Shown piece by piece: positions 8,711 through 19,628 of a stretch of DNA of 64,000 nt (its first letter is position 1; every line of letters starts with the position of its first letter). The DNA comes from Cognatazoarcus halotolerans. GTDB lineage: Bacteria > Pseudomonadota > Gammaproteobacteria > Burkholderiales > Rhodocyclaceae. A program made the translations under genes and the position numbers. The DNA is taken from assembly GCF_009800965.1 (NCBI RefSeq), contig NZ_WUAF01000017.1, positions 17,629 through 81,628 on the forward strand. The letters are read 5' to 3'. The notes under the pieces were generated by a model. The model had not been told where the DNA came from and made no database searches. It saw nothing but the letters and a program-made list of their open reading frames with translations.

Positions 8711-10449
8711 AACGCGCGCGTGGGGTGACGTTCAATCACAATCCCTTGCTCGACAAGGGGCTGCCGGTATGGCGGCCGCGTTTCGTCCTGCTCGCATTGC
8801 TTGGCTGCTCGATCGCGCTTGTCGGCAGAGCGGCGTATCTGCAGGGTGTCAATGATGATTTCCTGCAGGCCAAGGGAGCATCCCGTTACGCGCGGGTGAT
8901 CGACGTGCCCGCAACCCGCGGACGCATCATGGATCGCAACGGCGATGTCCTCGCCGTGAGCACCCCCGTGAAATCGGTGTGGGCAATTCCAGAAGACGCG
9001 AGGCTTCAGCCGGCGCAGGCTCGACGCCTGGCGGAGCTGCTCGATCTCGATGTTCGCGAACTCAACCGCAAGCTTGCATCGGAAAAGGAGTTCACCTATC
9101 TCAAGCGGCAGTTGCCACCCGAATTGGCCGAGAGGGTGGCAGCGCTCAAGCTGCCCGGCATCCATCTGCAGCAGGAATACCGTCGCTACTACCCAGGCGG
9201 AGAAGTGACGGCGCACGTACTGGGTTTTACCGGGGTTGACGATCACGGTCAGGAGGGCATCGAGCTCGCGTTCGACGGCGAGCTCGTCGGTAAGCCCGGT
9301 TCGCGCCGGGTCATCAAGGACCGGCGCGGTCACATCGTCGAGGACGTCGAATCGATCCGCCTGCCGCAGGAAGGTGGCGACGTGACGCTCTCGATCGACA
9401 GCAAGATCCAGTATCTTGCGTACTCGGCGCTGCGCGATGTGGTCAAGAAGTACAAGGCGCAGGCCGCCAGCGCGGTGGTGCTGGATGCGCGCACCGGTGA
9501 AGTGCTTGCGCTCGTCAATAATCCGGTCTTCAACCCCAACAATCGCGAGCGCCTGACCGGCGCGCAGCTTCGCAACCGGGCGCTGACCGACACTTACGAG
9601 CCCGGCTCGACAATGAAGCCCTTTACCGCGGCAATGGGGCTCGAGAAGGGCAAGTACCGCTTCAATACCGTTATCGATACTTCGGCCGGCAGGATGACGA
9701 TCGGCAATGCGACGATCTCGGATTCGCACAAGCATGGCATGCTCACCGTCGCCGAGGTGATCCAGAAATCGTCTAACATCGGTGTTGCCAAGATCGCTCT
9801 GTCCTTCCCGCCGGAAGAGATGTGGAGCTTCTTTGACAAGCTCGGTTTCGGTGCCCCACTTGGACTTGGCTTTCCCGGCGAGGCCGGCGGGCGCTTGCGA
9901 CCGGCAAAGACGTGGCGGCCGATCGAGCAGGCAACCATGTCCTACGGGCACGGACTGTCGGTAACCGTCATGCAGATGGCCCACGCCTATCTTGCCTTCG
10001 CGCGCGACGGCGAACTCATCCCGGTGTCCCTGACCAAGCAGAGCGGCACACCGGTTGCGGGGCGGCGGGTATTTTCCGCCCAGACCGCGCGGGAGATCAG
10101 GGCGATGCTCGAGATGGTGGTGCAACCCGGCGGGACTGCCCCCGCCGCACAGATCTCGGGTTACCGCGTCGGTGGAAAGACCGGGACCGCACAGAAACTC
10201 GACGGCGGGCGTTACACCCGCCGCTATGTGGCTTCGTTCGTGGGGCTGGCGCCGATGTCCGACCCACGCCTGGTTATCGCGGTGATGGTGGATGAGCCGT
10301 CGGGCAAGGAATACTACGGTGGCCAGGTCGCCGGGCCGGTATTCGGACAGATTGCATCCGGTGCCCTGCGAGCGCTCGGTGTGGCGCCCGATGCACCGCT
10401 GGTGCCCTTGCAGGTCGCCCAGCAGGAAGCCCCACGGGAGCATATGTGA
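8707..10449 (+). CDS. ftsI: septal peptidoglycan transpeptidase FtsI (PBP3)
   Basis: 580 aa class B penicillin-binding protein that crosslinks septal murein with FtsW. Order: short cytoplasmic tail, transmembrane helix near residues 22-40, pedestal domain, then the transpeptidase domain. The active-site triads are all visible: STMK with Ser301, SSN at 355-357, and KTGT starting at Lys491. The start overlaps ftsL and the end overlaps murE by 4 bp. Confidence 0.96.
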   Translation: MKRARGVTFNHNPLLDKGLPVWRPRFVLLALLGCSIALVGRAAYLQGVNDDFLQAKGASRYARVIDVPATRGRIMDRNGDVLAVSTPVKSVWAIPEDARLQPAQARRLAELLDLDVRELNRKLASEKEFTYLKRQLPPELAERVAALKLPGIHLQQEYRRYYPGGEVTAHVLGFTGVDDHGQEGIELAFDGELVGKPGSRRVIKDRRGHIVEDVESIRLPQEGGDVTLSIDSKIQYLAYSALRDVVKKYKAQAASAVVLDARTGEVLALVNNPVFNPNNRERLTGAQLRNRALTDTYEPGSTMKPFTAAMGLEKGKYRFNTVIDTSAGRMTIGNATISDSHKHGMLTVAEVIQKSSNIGVAKIALSFPPEEMWSFFDKLGFGAPLGLGFPGEAGGRLRPAKTWRPIEQATMSYGHGLSVTVMQMAHAYLAFARDGELIPVSLTKQSGTPVAGRRVFSAQTAREIRAMLEMVVQPGGTAPAAQISGYRVGGKTGTAQKLDGGRYTRRYVASFVGLAPMSDPRLVIAVMVDEPSGKEYYGGQVAGPVFGQIASGALRALGVAPDAPLVPLQVAQQEAPREHM

Positions 10450-11954
10450 GCGAGGCTGCCGCAATCCGTCTTCTGGAGCAGTTGCGCGCGCAAGGCGTGG
10501 TGCCGACCGGGCTGAGCGCGGATTCGCGCACCGTGGCACCAGGCGAGGTCTTCCTGGCGTTTCCCGGGCAGCGAAGCGATGGTCGCAGGTTTATCGCCCA
10601 GGCGATTGCGCGCGGTCCCGCCGCACTGCTCTGGGAATCGGCTGGAGGCGAACGGCCGACAGGCTGTCCGGTTCCCGAGATCGGCGTGCAGGGCCTGCGC
10701 GAACTGTCGGGCTATCTTGCGGATGTCGTGTTCGGTCATCCGGGCAGGCATCTGTGGCTGGCGGGCGTGACGGGCACCAACGGCAAGACTACGGTCAGCC
10801 AGTGGTTGTCCCGCGCCCTGACCGATCTCGGCCTGCGTTGCGGCGTCATCGGTACGCTTGGCACGGGTTTCCCCGGGGCCCTGCAGCCGGGTATCAACAC
10901 CACCCCCGATGCAATCGCATTGCATCGTCTGCTTGCCGACTTTCTCAAGCAGGGCGCGGGTGCCGCCGCGATGGAAGTGTCATCGATCGGTCTCGACCAG
11001 GGCCGCGTCAACGGCGCGCGTTTCAACGTTGCCATTCATACGAACCTTACGCGTGACCACCTCGACTACCACGGCAACATGAAAGCCTATGCCGAGGCCA
11101 AGGCGAAGTTGTTCGATTTTCCTGAACTCGAGGCGTCCATCATCAATGTCGACGACGACTTCGGTATCGCTCTGGCGCGTCGTCTGGTCGCGCGCGGCGA
11201 TCGGGTGATCGCATACACACAGCTTGAGCGCAATATTGATGCGGTTCCCGGTGCCGAGGTCTTTGCCGCTCACGGCGTGCGTACCACCGCGGCGGGACTG
11301 CAGTTCAAGGCCAGTTGGCATGGACTGCAGGCAAGCATGCAGCCGCGCATGGTGGCGCGGTTCAATGTGTCGAACCTGCTGGCGGTGCTGGCGACCCTGG
11401 TGCAGCGAGGCGTGAGCCTAGGCGAGGCTGCAACGGTGGTTGCGCGGATGACGCCGCCCGAAGGCCGGATGCAGCTGGTTGGCGGTATTGGGGAGCCGCT
11501 GGCGATCATCGATTACGCACACACGCCGGATGCGCTTGCGCAGGTTCTCGAGGCCGCGCGAGGAAGCGCACAGGCGCGGCACGGCAGGTTGATCTGCGTT
11601 TTCGGTTGTGGCGGCGACCGCGATCCTGGCAAGCGTCCGATGATGGGCGAAGTGGCCCGCATTGGTGCCGACCGGGTGCTGATCACCAGCGACAATCCGC
11701 GCAGCGAAGATCCGTTGGCGATCCTCCGCGATATCGCAGCGGGTGCGGGGGGCGCGGCGGATCTGGTAGTGGATCGCAGCGAGGCCATCAGGATTGCCGT
11801 CCTCGAGGCCGGCCCCAACGACGTGGTGGTGGTGGCCGGCAAGGGGCACGAACCCTATCAGGAGGTGAACGGCGAGCGTCGTCCATATTCCGACATCGCC
11901 GAGGTGCGCAAGGCCCTGCTGGGCTGGCAACAACAAGAGGAGGGCCGGGCATGA
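10446..11954 (+). CDS. murE: UDP-MurNAc-tripeptide synthetase MurE
   Basis: 502 aa cytoplasmic ligase that adds the third residue to UDP-MurNAc-L-Ala-D-Glu. The ATP loop [15 protein letters not shown] is near residue 110, and SDNPRSEDP near residue 415 is the DNPR signature of enzymes specific for meso-diaminopimelate, so the murein is the Gram-negative type. Start is GTG within the ftsI stop. Confidence 0.95.
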   Translation: MSEAAAIRLLEQLRAQGVVPTGLSADSRTVAPGEVFLAFPGQRSDGRRFIAQAIARGPAALLWESAGGERPTGCPVPEIGVQGLRELSGYLADVVFGHPGRHLWLAGVTGTNGKTTVSQWLSRALTDLGLRCGVIGTLGTGFPGALQPGINTTPDAIALHRLLADFLKQGAGAAAMEVSSIGLDQGRVNGARFNVAIHTNLTRDHLDYHGNMKAYAEAKAKLFDFPELEASIINVDDDFGIALARRLVARGDRVIAYTQLERNIDAVPGAEVFAAHGVRTTAAGLQFKASWHGLQASMQPRMVARFNVSNLLAVLATLVQRGVSLGEAATVVARMTPPEGRMQLVGGIGEPLAIIDYAHTPDALAQVLEAARGSAQARHGRLICVFGCGGDRDPGKRPMMGEVARIGADRVLITSDNPRSEDPLAILRDIAAGAGGAADLVVDRSEAIRIAVLEAGPNDVVVVAGKGHEPYQEVNGERRPYSDIAEVRKALLGWQQQEEGRA

Positions 11955-13336
11955 TGATTGATCTGCTTGAAGCGGCCCTCGCCGTGGGCGGAGAGGCCCG
12001 CGGTCAGGCCAGTTTCGAAGAGGTGGGCAGCGACAGCCGGGCGATCAGGCCCGGCCAGTTGTTTGTTGCCCTGCGCGGTGAGCGGTTCGACGGACACGCG
12101 TTCCTTGCCGAGGTTGCACAGAGCGGCGCGGCTGCAGCGCTGGTCGACCGGGCCTTTGCCGATGCCGAGGGCGCGGTGGCGCCATTGCCGCTGGTGGTGG
12201 CCGACGATACCCGGCTGGCGCTGGGGCGCCTCGCAGCACACTGGCGCAGCAAGTTCACGCTGCCGCTTGTCGGCATCACCGGCAGCAACGGGAAGACGAC
12301 GGTCAAGGAGATGTGCGCGTCGATCCTGCGGGCGCAGGCGGCGATGGACGGTTTCGACCCCGACCACGCGGTGCTGGCCACGGCCGGCAATCTCAACAAC
12401 GACATCGGGCTGCCGCTGACCCTGCTTGGCCTGCGTGCCCATCATCGTGCCGCAGTCATCGAGATGGGGATGAACCACCCGGGCGAGATCGCTTACCTGA
12501 CGGCGATTGCGGCACCCACGGTGGCACTGGTCAACAACGCTCAGCGGGCACACCTCGAGGGCATGGGCGGCGTCAATGAAGTGGCGCGCGAGAAGGGCGC
12601 CATCTACAACGGGCTGGGCGCCGACGGCGTGGCAGTGATCAATGCGGACGATCCGTTTGCGGCCTACTGGACGGGCCTGAACGAACACCGCCGGGTCCTG
12701 CGTTTCGCGCTCGATGCGACCGCCGAAGTCACCGGCAGTTACATCCTGAAAGGGCTTGGTGCGGCTGTTGCAGTGCAAAATTCGGGTCGCCGGATCGATA
12801 TCGAACTGCATGCCCCGGGTCTGCACAACGTCCGCAATGCGCTCGCTGCCACTGCGGCCTGTCTTGCCGCGGGCGTGAGCGATCAGGCCGTCAGCGCAGG
12901 ACTCGGCGCCTTCACGGGCGCCAAGGGACGGCTGCAGCAGAAGCTCGGGCTGAACGGCGCGGTGGTGCTGGACGACAGCTACAACGCCAATCCGGATTCG
13001 GTCCGTGCCGGCATCGACGTTCTTGCCGCGACGCCGGGCCGGAAGCTGCTGGTGCTCGGCGACATGGGCGAGATCGGTGAGACCAGCGGGCAATTGCATG
13101 ACGAAGTGGGCGGTTACGCCAAGAGCCAAGGGGTCGATCATCTCTTTGCGCTGGGCGAAGTAAGCGAAGTGGCGGCCCGGAATTTCGGTGAAGGCGGGCA
13201 TCACTACACGCGGCTGGACGATCTGGTGTCCGCCGTGAGGAAACAGATGGACGCCGATACCGTGGTACTGGTCAAGGGGTCGCGATTCATGCGCATGGAG
13301 CGCGTGATCGAGGCGATTGTCGAGAAAACGAATTGA
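11951..13336 (+). CDS. murF: UDP-MurNAc-tripeptide:D-Ala-D-Ala ligase MurF
   Basis: 461 aa. MurF completes the UDP-MurNAc-pentapeptide. P-loop GITGSNGKTTVKEM near residue 112, the EMGMNHPGEI motif and VLDDSYNANPDS near the C-terminal domain are typical. The start ATG at 11951 overlaps the murE stop (ATGA); a second ATG follows immediately at 11954. A long upstream in-frame extension lies antiphase over murE and is not coding. Confidence 0.95.
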   Translation: MMIDLLEAALAVGGEARGQASFEEVGSDSRAIRPGQLFVALRGERFDGHAFLAEVAQSGAAAALVDRAFADAEGAVAPLPLVVADDTRLALGRLAAHWRSKFTLPLVGITGSNGKTTVKEMCASILRAQAAMDGFDPDHAVLATAGNLNNDIGLPLTLLGLRAHHRAAVIEMGMNHPGEIAYLTAIAAPTVALVNNAQRAHLEGMGGVNEVAREKGAIYNGLGADGVAVINADDPFAAYWTGLNEHRRVLRFALDATAEVTGSYILKGLGAAVAVQNSGRRIDIELHAPGLHNVRNALAATAACLAAGVSDQAVSAGLGAFTGAKGRLQQKLGLNGAVVLDDSYNANPDSVRAGIDVLAATPGRKLLVLGDMGEIGETSGQLHDEVGGYAKSQGVDHLFALGEVSEVAARNFGEGGHHYTRLDDLVSAVRKQMDADTVVLVKGSRFMRMERVIEAIVEKTN

Positions 13337-13381
13337 GGAATGCCGCGCCGGCGACACAGGGCCGCCGGCAGGAACAAGAGC

Positions 13382-14470
13382 ATGCTGCTTGAACTTGCAC
13401 TCTGGCTGGGCCAGGACATCCGCACCTTCAACGTGTTCGGCTACATCACGCTGCGCACGGTGCTGGCTGCCCTGACCGCGCTGGGAATTTCCTTCATTTT
13501 CGGCCCGGCGGTGATTCGCTGGCTGGCCGCAAAGAAGATCGGGCAGGCGGTACGTGACGACGGCCCCAAATCCCATCTCACCAAGGCCGGTACCCCGACC
13601 ATGGGTGGCGCCCTGATCCTCATCGCGATCGGAATCACCATGCTGCTGTGGGGCGATCTCACCAACCGTTACATGTGGACCGTGCTGCTGGTCACCCTGG
13701 GGTTCGGCGCGGTGGGCTGGGTTGACGACTGGAAGAAGGTCGTTCATCGCGACCCGAAGGGCCTTGCCAGCCGCTGGAAGTATCTCTGGACTTCGCTGAT
13801 CGCAGCCGGTGCCGCGGTTTATCTGGGCCTGACCGCAGACGTGGCGGTGCAGCTCGAACTGATCGTGCCGTTCTTCAAATCGGTCGCCTATCCGCTGGGG
13901 GCGGTCGGCTTCATGGTGCTGTCCTACTTCGTGATCAACGGCACCAGCCACTCGGTCAACCTGACTGACGGGCTCGACGGCCTGGCCATCATGCCGACCG
14001 TAATGGTCTCCTCGGCGCTGGCGATCTTTGCCTACGTGGCCGGCCATGCCGGATTTTCCAAGTATCTCGGTCTGCCCTACATCCCCGGGGCGGGCGAACT
14101 CGCGGTGTTCTGCGGGGCGATGGCCGGGGCCGGCCTCGGTTTCCTGTGGTTCAACGCCTATCCGGCGGAGGTCTTCATGGGCGACGTCGGCGCGCTGGCC
14201 CTGGGGGCAGCGATGGGCACGGTGGCGGTGATCGTGCGCCAGGAGATCGTGCTTTTCATCATGGGCGGTCTGTTCGTCGCCGAGGCGCTGTCGGTGATGG
14301 TTCAGGTGCTCTACTTCAAGGCCACCGGCGGAAAGCGGATCTTCCGCATGGCGCCGCTGCATCACCACTATGAACTCGGCGGGTGGAAGGAAACGCAGGT
14401 GGTGGTGCGCTTCTGGATCATCACCATCATGCTGGTGCTGTTCGGCCTTTCAACCCTGAAGTTGCGATAA
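13382..14470 (+). CDS. mraY: phospho-MurNAc-pentapeptide translocase MraY
   Basis: 362 aa integral membrane enzyme that transfers phospho-MurNAc-pentapeptide to undecaprenyl phosphate, forming lipid I. About ten transmembrane helices are visible. Catalytic landmarks are the DDG in VRDDGPKSH, the DDW of [19 protein letters not shown], and the HHHYE motif near the C-terminus. The start [11 protein letters not shown] fits the family; AGGA lies upstream. A 45-bp gap separates it from murF. Confidence 0.96.
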   Translation: MLLELALWLGQDIRTFNVFGYITLRTVLAALTALGISFIFGPAVIRWLAAKKIGQAVRDDGPKSHLTKAGTPTMGGALILIAIGITMLLWGDLTNRYMWTVLLVTLGFGAVGWVDDWKKVVHRDPKGLASRWKYLWTSLIAAGAAVYLGLTADVAVQLELIVPFFKSVAYPLGAVGFMVLSYFVINGTSHSVNLTDGLDGLAIMPTVMVSSALAIFAYVAGHAGFSKYLGLPYIPGAGELAVFCGAMAGAGLGFLWFNAYPAEVFMGDVGALALGAAMGTVAVIVRQEIVLFIMGGLFVAEALSVMVQVLYFKATGGKRIFRMAPLHHHYELGGWKETQVVVRFWIITIMLVLFGLSTLKLR

Positions 14471-14472
14471 CC

Positions 14473-15876
14473 ATGGATACCCGCTGGCGCGACAAGATGG
14501 TTCTGGTGCTTGGGCTCGGCGAGTCGGGGCTGGCCATGGCCGCCTGGTTGAGCCGCTGCGGTGCGCGCCTGCGCATCGCCGACAGTCGGCCGAACCCGCC
14601 CGGCGCCAGCGATCTCGCGCAGCTCGCGCCGGGTGCCGATTGCGTATTCGCGCCGTTTGGACCTGCGCTACTCGATGGTGTTGAACTCGTGGCGATCAGC
14701 CCGGGGCTGGATCCGCGCATGCCCTTGGTTGCCGAGGCCCGTGCACGCGGACTCGCAATCACCGGCGAAATGGAACTGCTGGCCACCGCGCTGCGCGACC
14801 TCGGTCAGCGCGATAACACACGCATCATTGCCATTACCGGGACCAACGGCAAGACCACGACAACTGCACTGGCCGGCGCCATGGCACGGGCCGCGGGCCT
14901 GCGCACCGCGGTGGCGGGTAACATCAGTCCGGCCGCGCTGACCGTGCTGATGGCACATCTGGATCGCTCGGAGCCACTGCCCGAGGCCTGGGTGCTGGAG
15001 CTCTCGAGCTTCCAGATTGAAACCATGCAGACCCTCGATCCCGATGCGGCTACGGTGCTCAACGTCTCGGACGATCATCTCGACCGTTATGCCGATCTCG
15101 CGGACTACGCAGCCACGAAGGCGCGGATTTTCCAGGGAGACGGCGTGATGGTGCTTAACCGGGGCGATTCGAGAGTGGCGGCGATGGCAATCGGCGGTCG
15201 TAACCTTGTCTGGTTTGGCGCCGATGCTCCGCTCGGTGCCGACGAATACGGCCTGATCGTGGACGAGGATGGCGAAGCGCTGGTGCTGCCGGGTGGTGAA
15301 CGCATTGCCCGCGCCGAACTCGCTCTGGCCGGCACGCACAATGCCGCGAACGCGCTCGCGGCGCTCGCTCTTTGCCGCGCGATCGGCCTGCCGTGGGCGC
15401 CGCTGCTCGAGGCGATGCGTGAATTCCGCGGGCTGGCGCACAGGGTCGAACTGGTGGCGCGGCGCGCCGATGGGGTTTGCTTCTACGACGATTCGAAAGG
15501 CACCAATGTCGGTGCCACGGTGGCCGCCCTCGAGGGCCTGCGCCAGAAGGTGGTGCTGATCGCCGGTGGCGATGGCAAGGGGCAGGACTTTGGCCCGCTG
15601 GCGCCCGCTTTCCGGGAATATGCTCGGGCTGTGGTGCTGCTCGGTCGAGATGCGGGTTTGATCGAGCATGCCGTGGGTGACTGCGGCGTTCGCCTGGTGC
15701 ATGTTGCCGACCTGGATCAGGCGGTTGCCGTGGCCAACGACCTTGCCGAAGCCGGCGACGCGGTCTTGCTCTCGCCGGCCTGTTCGAGCCTCGACATGTT
15801 CCGCAACTACGCCCACCGTGCCGAAGTCTTCGTTGCGGCAGTCCGGCGCTTGCCGCAGGTGGAGGCCGCGCCATGA
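14473..15876 (+). CDS. murD: UDP-MurNAc-L-alanine:D-glutamate ligase MurD
   Basis: 467 aa. Adds D-glutamate to UDP-MurNAc-L-Ala. N-terminal Rossmann-like [18 protein letters not shown]-loop [11 protein letters not shown] near residue 120, LELSSFQIE and [12 protein letters not shown] motifs are diagnostic. Start ATG lies 3 bp after the mraY stop; stop overlaps ftsW. Confidence 0.95.
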   Translation: MDTRWRDKMVLVLGLGESGLAMAAWLSRCGARLRIADSRPNPPGASDLAQLAPGADCVFAPFGPALLDGVELVAISPGLDPRMPLVAEARARGLAITGEMELLATALRDLGQRDNTRIIAITGTNGKTTTTALAGAMARAAGLRTAVAGNISPAALTVLMAHLDRSEPLPEAWVLELSSFQIETMQTLDPDAATVLNVSDDHLDRYADLADYAATKARIFQGDGVMVLNRGDSRVAAMAIGGRNLVWFGADAPLGADEYGLIVDEDGEALVLPGGERIARAELALAGTHNAANALAALALCRAIGLPWAPLLEAMREFRGLAHRVELVARRADGVCFYDDSKGTNVGATVAALEGLRQKVVLIAGGDGKGQDFGPLAPAFREYARAVVLLGRDAGLIEHAVGDCGVRLVHVADLDQAVAVANDLAEAGDAVLLSPACSSLDMFRNYAHRAEVFVAAVRRLPQVEAAP

Positions 15877-17090
15877 AGCTCGCATCCGCATTGACCGGTC
15901 TGTTCGCTTCCCGTGGTGGGGGCGGCACTGCGGCCGCGCGCCTCCGGCAGCCCGCCACACCGGCGGCCGAGCTCGACATGGTCCTGATCTGGGCCGCGCT
16001 CGCATTGCTGCTGTTCGGTCTGGTGATGGTCTATTCGTCATCGATCGCCATGGCCGAGGGCAGTCGCTTTACCGGCCACCAGTCGACCTATTTCCTGGTT
16101 CGCCACAGCATCTTCCTGGGAATCGGCATGGTCGCGGGCACGCTGGCCTTCCAGGTTCCGATGCGCTCCTGGCAGGAGGCCGCGCCATGGCTGTTCATCG
16201 TCGGAGTGGTACTGCTCGTGGTGGTCCTGATACCGCATCTGGGGCGTGAGGTGAATGGTGCCCGGCGCTGGTTGCCGCTGGGTATCATCAACCTCCAGCC
16301 CTCAGAGTTGATGAAGCTCTTCGCCGCGCTCTATGCCGCCGACTACACGGTGCGCAAGCTGCCCTACATGTCGAGCTTCAAGCGCGGCTTCCTGCCCATG
16401 GCGGCCGTGATCATCGGCGTCGGCTTCCTGCTCATCAAGGAGCCGGACTTCGGCGCTTTCGTCGTCATCACCGCGATCGCCTTCGGCATCCTCTTCCTCG
16501 GCGGCATCAACGTACGTCTGTTCGTCATGCTGGCGGTGGTCGCCGCAGTCGGCTTCGTGCTGCTCATCACCTTCTCCGAATATCGCCGCCAGCGCATCCT
16601 CGGCTTCATGGATCCCTGGCAGGACGCCTTCGGCAAGGGCTATCAGCTCTCGCACGCGCTGATTGCCTTCGGCCGGGGTGAATGGTTTGGCGTGGGTCTC
16701 GGTGCGAGTGTCGAGAAGCTCTTCTACCTGCCGGAAGCCCATACCGATTTCCTCCTCGCGGTGATCGCCGAAGAACTGGGGTTCGTTGGGGTCGTGACTG
16801 TCGTGGTGCTGTTCGCGCTGCTCGTCCAGCGCGCCTTCGCAATCGGTCGTCAGGCAATCAGCCTTGAGCGTTTCTATTCCGGCCTGGTTGCGCAGGGGCT
16901 GGGCTTGTGGATGGGCGTGCAGTCCTTCATCAACATGGGCGTCAACATGGGCCTGCTGCCTACCAAGGGCCTGACCCTACCGCTGATGAGCTTTGGGGGC
17001 TCTGGCATCGTCGCCAACTGCATCGCGCTGGCCATCCTGCTGCGCATCGACTGGGAAAACCGGCAGATCATGCGCGGAGGCCGGACATGA
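15873..17090 (+). CDS. ftsW: septal peptidoglycan glycosyltransferase FtsW
   Basis: 405 aa SEDS-family polymerase that works with FtsI. About ten transmembrane helices; hallmark segments are [14 protein letters not shown], the QPSELMKLF motif, [12 protein letters not shown] (catalytic Asp region), and the C-terminal [10 protein letters not shown]. The roughly 40-residue N-terminal tail is Gly/Ala-rich and cytoplasmic. Overlaps murD by 4 bp and a 26-codon ORF at its stop. Confidence 0.95.
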   Translation: MKLASALTGLFASRGGGGTAAARLRQPATPAAELDMVLIWAALALLLFGLVMVYSSSIAMAEGSRFTGHQSTYFLVRHSIFLGIGMVAGTLAFQVPMRSWQEAAPWLFIVGVVLLVVVLIPHLGREVNGARRWLPLGIINLQPSELMKLFAALYAADYTVRKLPYMSSFKRGFLPMAAVIIGVGFLLIKEPDFGAFVVITAIAFGILFLGGINVRLFVMLAVVAAVGFVLLITFSEYRRQRILGFMDPWQDAFGKGYQLSHALIAFGRGEWFGVGLGASVEKLFYLPEAHTDFLLAVIAEELGFVGVVTVVVLFALLVQRAFAIGRQAISLERFYSGLVAQGLGLWMGVQSFINMGVNMGLLPTKGLTLPLMSFGGSGIVANCIALAILLRIDWENRQIMRGGRT

Positions 17091-17167
17091 CCGGGCGTCG
17101 GTACTTCCCGATTCTTTCGATTCGCGACACCGCCGCCCGGGTGGCCACCCGTGAGGGGTGGGCATGA
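17087..17167 (+). CDS. possible 26-aa coupling ORF between ftsW and murG
   Basis: The ftsW stop and the murG start are 73 bp apart, the largest gap inside the murD-ftsQ stretch. That gap is filled exactly by a 26-codon ORF whose ATG overlaps the ftsW TGA and whose TGA overlaps the murG ATG (ATGA at both ends). The peptide is basic ([10 protein letters not shown] start) with no recognised domain. A 14-bp palindrome (17138-17151) lies within it. It may serve only to carry ribosomes from ftsW to murG; whether the peptide itself matters is unknown. Confidence 0.35.
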   Translation: MTGRRYFPILSIRDTAARVATREGWA

Positions 17168-18234
17168 AGACCCTGATGGTCATGGCAGGCGGTACCGGCG
17201 GGCACATCTACCCCGGGTTGGCGGTCGCCGACGCAATGAAGGAGCGCGGCTGGCAGGTTGTCTGGATGGGTAATCCGGACGGCATGGAGGCGCGCATCGT
17301 CCCCGCACACGGCTATCCGATGGCCGTCGTGCGTTTCGGTGCCTTGCGCGGCAAGGGCCTGCTGCGCAAGCTGCTGCTGCCGGTCAACCTGCTGCGCGGC
17401 TTCTGGCAGGCGTTCGGCGAATTGCGCAGGGTGAGGCCTGACGTGGTGCTCGGCATGGGCGGCTACGTCACTTTCCCGGGCGGCATGATGGCCGCGCTGT
17501 CGGGCCGTCCGCTGGTGGTGCACGAGCAGAACTCGGTGGCCGGGCTGGCCAACCGGGTGCTTGCCGGGGTCGCGGACAAGGTCGTCACCGGTTTCCCGAA
17601 CGTGCTCGCCAAGGGTGAATGGGCCGGCAATCCGGTGCGCAGCGAGATCGCCGCGCTGGCTGATCCGGCGCAGCGCTTCGAGGGTCGCAGCGGCCCGTTG
17701 CGTCTGCTGGTGGTGGGCGGCAGCCTGGGCGCCAGGCCGCTCAACGATGCTGTCCCGGCGGCGCTGGCGTTGATTCCTGAGGATCGACGCCCGGTGGTGA
17801 CCCATCAGGCCGGCGCCAAGCAGATCGATGCGCTGCAGGAGAACTATGCCAAGGCCGGGGTCAGCGGCGAGTTGCTGCCCTTCATCGATGACATGGCAGA
17901 ACGCTACGGCGCCGCCGATGTGGTGCTGTGCCGTGCCGGCGCGCTCACCGTTGCCGAGCTCGCGGTAGCCGGCGCCGCCAGCATTCTGGTGCCACTGCCG
18001 CATGCGGTCGACGACCACCAGACCGGCAATGCGCGTTTTCTCTCCGACCGTGACGGGGCAATTCTGCTGCCCCAGCCGGAGCTGACGCCGGAGCGCCTGG
18101 CCGAACTGCTCGGCAGCCTGAGCCGCGAGCGTCTGCTCGGAATGGCACTGCATGCGCGGGCACTGGCACGGCCAGAAGCAACAAGCAAGGTGGCGGCGCT
18201 CTGCGAGGCCGCCGCATCGACAGGAAAGTCATGA
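17164..18234 (+). CDS. murG: UDP-GlcNAc:lipid I N-acetylglucosaminyltransferase MurG
   Basis: 356 aa peripheral membrane GT-B enzyme making lipid II. N-terminal [14 protein letters not shown] loop, [24 protein letters not shown] and [16 protein letters not shown] motifs match the family. The ATG at 17164 is preferred over a GTG at 17158 because GAGGGG is correctly spaced and the family starts at this point. Overlaps murC. Confidence 0.95.
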   Translation: MKTLMVMAGGTGGHIYPGLAVADAMKERGWQVVWMGNPDGMEARIVPAHGYPMAVVRFGALRGKGLLRKLLLPVNLLRGFWQAFGELRRVRPDVVLGMGGYVTFPGGMMAALSGRPLVVHEQNSVAGLANRVLAGVADKVVTGFPNVLAKGEWAGNPVRSEIAALADPAQRFEGRSGPLRLLVVGGSLGARPLNDAVPAALALIPEDRRPVVTHQAGAKQIDALQENYAKAGVSGELLPFIDDMAERYGAADVVLCRAGALTVAELAVAGAASILVPLPHAVDDHQTGNARFLSDRDGAILLPQPELTPERLAELLGSLSRERLLGMALHARALARPEATSKVAALCEAAASTGKS

Positions 18235-19625
18235 AACACAAGGTCAAACACATTCACTTCGTGGGCATCGGCGGCGCCGGCATGAGCGGCATCGCCGAAG
18301 TGCTGGTCAACCTCGGTTTCCAGGTCAGCGGCTCCGATCTTGGGGACAACGTCGCCACCCGCCGCCTCAGGGCCCTCGGCGCGGTGATCGTCAAGGGCCA
18401 CGACGCCGCCAATATTGCAGGGGCTGACGCACTGGTGACCTCGACCGCGGTCAAGAACGACAACCCGGAGGTGATCGCTGCCCGCGCCGCGCACATTCCG
18501 GTGGTGCCGCGCGCTCAGATGCTGGCGGAGCTGATGCGGCTCAAGCAGGGAATCGCGATCGCCGGTACGCATGGCAAGACCACCACGACTTCGCTGGTCG
18601 CAAGCATCCTCGCCGAAGGCGGCATGGATCCGACCTTCGTGATCGGCGGCAAACTCAATGCGGCTGGTGCCAACGCGCGCCTCGGCAAGGGGGATTTCCT
18701 GGTCGCCGAGGCGGATGAATCGGATGCCTCGTTCCTGCTGCTCAATCCGGTGATCTCGGTGGTGACCAACATCGACGCCGACCACATGGAAACCTACGGG
18801 CACGACTTCGCGAAGCTCAAGCAGTCCTTTGTCGATTTTCTCCAGCACTTGCCTTTCTATGGCGTTGCGGTGCTGTGCGAGGACGACCCGCATGTGCGTT
18901 CGATCATGCCTCTGGTATCGAAGCAGATCGTGCGCTACGGCCTGTCGGAGTCCGCAAACGTGCGCGCCGAGAACGTGCGCGCCGAGAATGGCCAAATGCT
19001 CTTCGACGTGGTCCGCGTCAACGGCAAGGTGACGCGCTTCCCGGTGACGCTGAACCTGCCGGGGCTGCACAACGTGCTCAACGCCCTTGCGGCGATCGCG
19101 GTGGCGACCGAGGTGGGCGTGCCCGACGCCTCGATCGCCAAGGCCCTCAACGATTTCAAGGGTGTCGGCCGGCGCTTCCAGCGCTACGGCGATGTTGCCC
19201 TGCCGGCCGGTGGCAGTTTCACGCTGATCGACGACTATGGCCACCACCCGGTCGAGATGGCGGCGACGATCGCTGCAGCCCGCGGTGCATTCCCGGGGCG
19301 CAGGCTGGTGCTTGCCTTTCAGCCGCACCGTTTCACCCGCACCCGCGACTGCTTCGAGGATTTCGTGAAGGTCCTCTCGGGGGTGGATGCGCTCATGTTG
19401 TCGGAAGTCTATGCCGCGGGAGAGCAGCCCATCGTTGCTGCCGACGGACGCTCGCTCGCGCGCGCCCTGCGGGTTGCCGGCAAGGTCGAACCGGTTTTCG
19501 TGGAGGACATCGAGGAAATGCCCGGAACCATCCTGAGCGTGGCCCAGGACGGCGATGTGGTGATCACCATGGGCGCCGGCTCTGTTGGCGCAGTGCCTGG
19601 CAGACTGGCGGCGATCGAGGAGTAG
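18231..19625 (+). CDS. murC: UDP-MurNAc:L-alanine ligase MurC
   Basis: 464 aa. First amino-acid ligase of the pathway. N-terminal [18 protein letters not shown]-loop [11 protein letters not shown] near residue 110, [10 protein letters not shown] and DDYGHHPVE are diagnostic. An in-frame tandem 15-bp duplication at 18957-18986 repeats the pentapeptide NVRAE in the central domain, a region that varies among MurC proteins. Confidence 0.95.
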   Translation: MKHKVKHIHFVGIGGAGMSGIAEVLVNLGFQVSGSDLGDNVATRRLRALGAVIVKGHDAANIAGADALVTSTAVKNDNPEVIAARAAHIPVVPRAQMLAELMRLKQGIAIAGTHGKTTTTSLVASILAEGGMDPTFVIGGKLNAAGANARLGKGDFLVAEADESDASFLLLNPVISVVTNIDADHMETYGHDFAKLKQSFVDFLQHLPFYGVAVLCEDDPHVRSIMPLVSKQIVRYGLSESANVRAENVRAENGQMLFDVVRVNGKVTRFPVTLNLPGLHNVLNALAAIAVATEVGVPDASIAKALNDFKGVGRRFQRYGDVALPAGGSFTLIDDYGHHPVEMAATIAAARGAFPGRRLVLAFQPHRFTRTRDCFEDFVKVLSGVDALMLSEVYAAGEQPIVAADGRSLARALRVAGKVEPVFVEDIEEMPGTILSVAQDGDVVITMGAGSVGAVPGRLAAIEE

Positions 19626-19628
19626 GCG

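Noticed and set aside
8530..10539. A 669-codon minus-strand open frame opposite ftsI
   Set aside because: Shadow of ftsI, whose STMK, SSN and KTGT motifs are intact.
11858..14368. An 836-codon minus-strand open frame across murE-murF-mraY
   Set aside because: Antisense shadow of three genes with intact catalytic motifs; the translation shows no domain.
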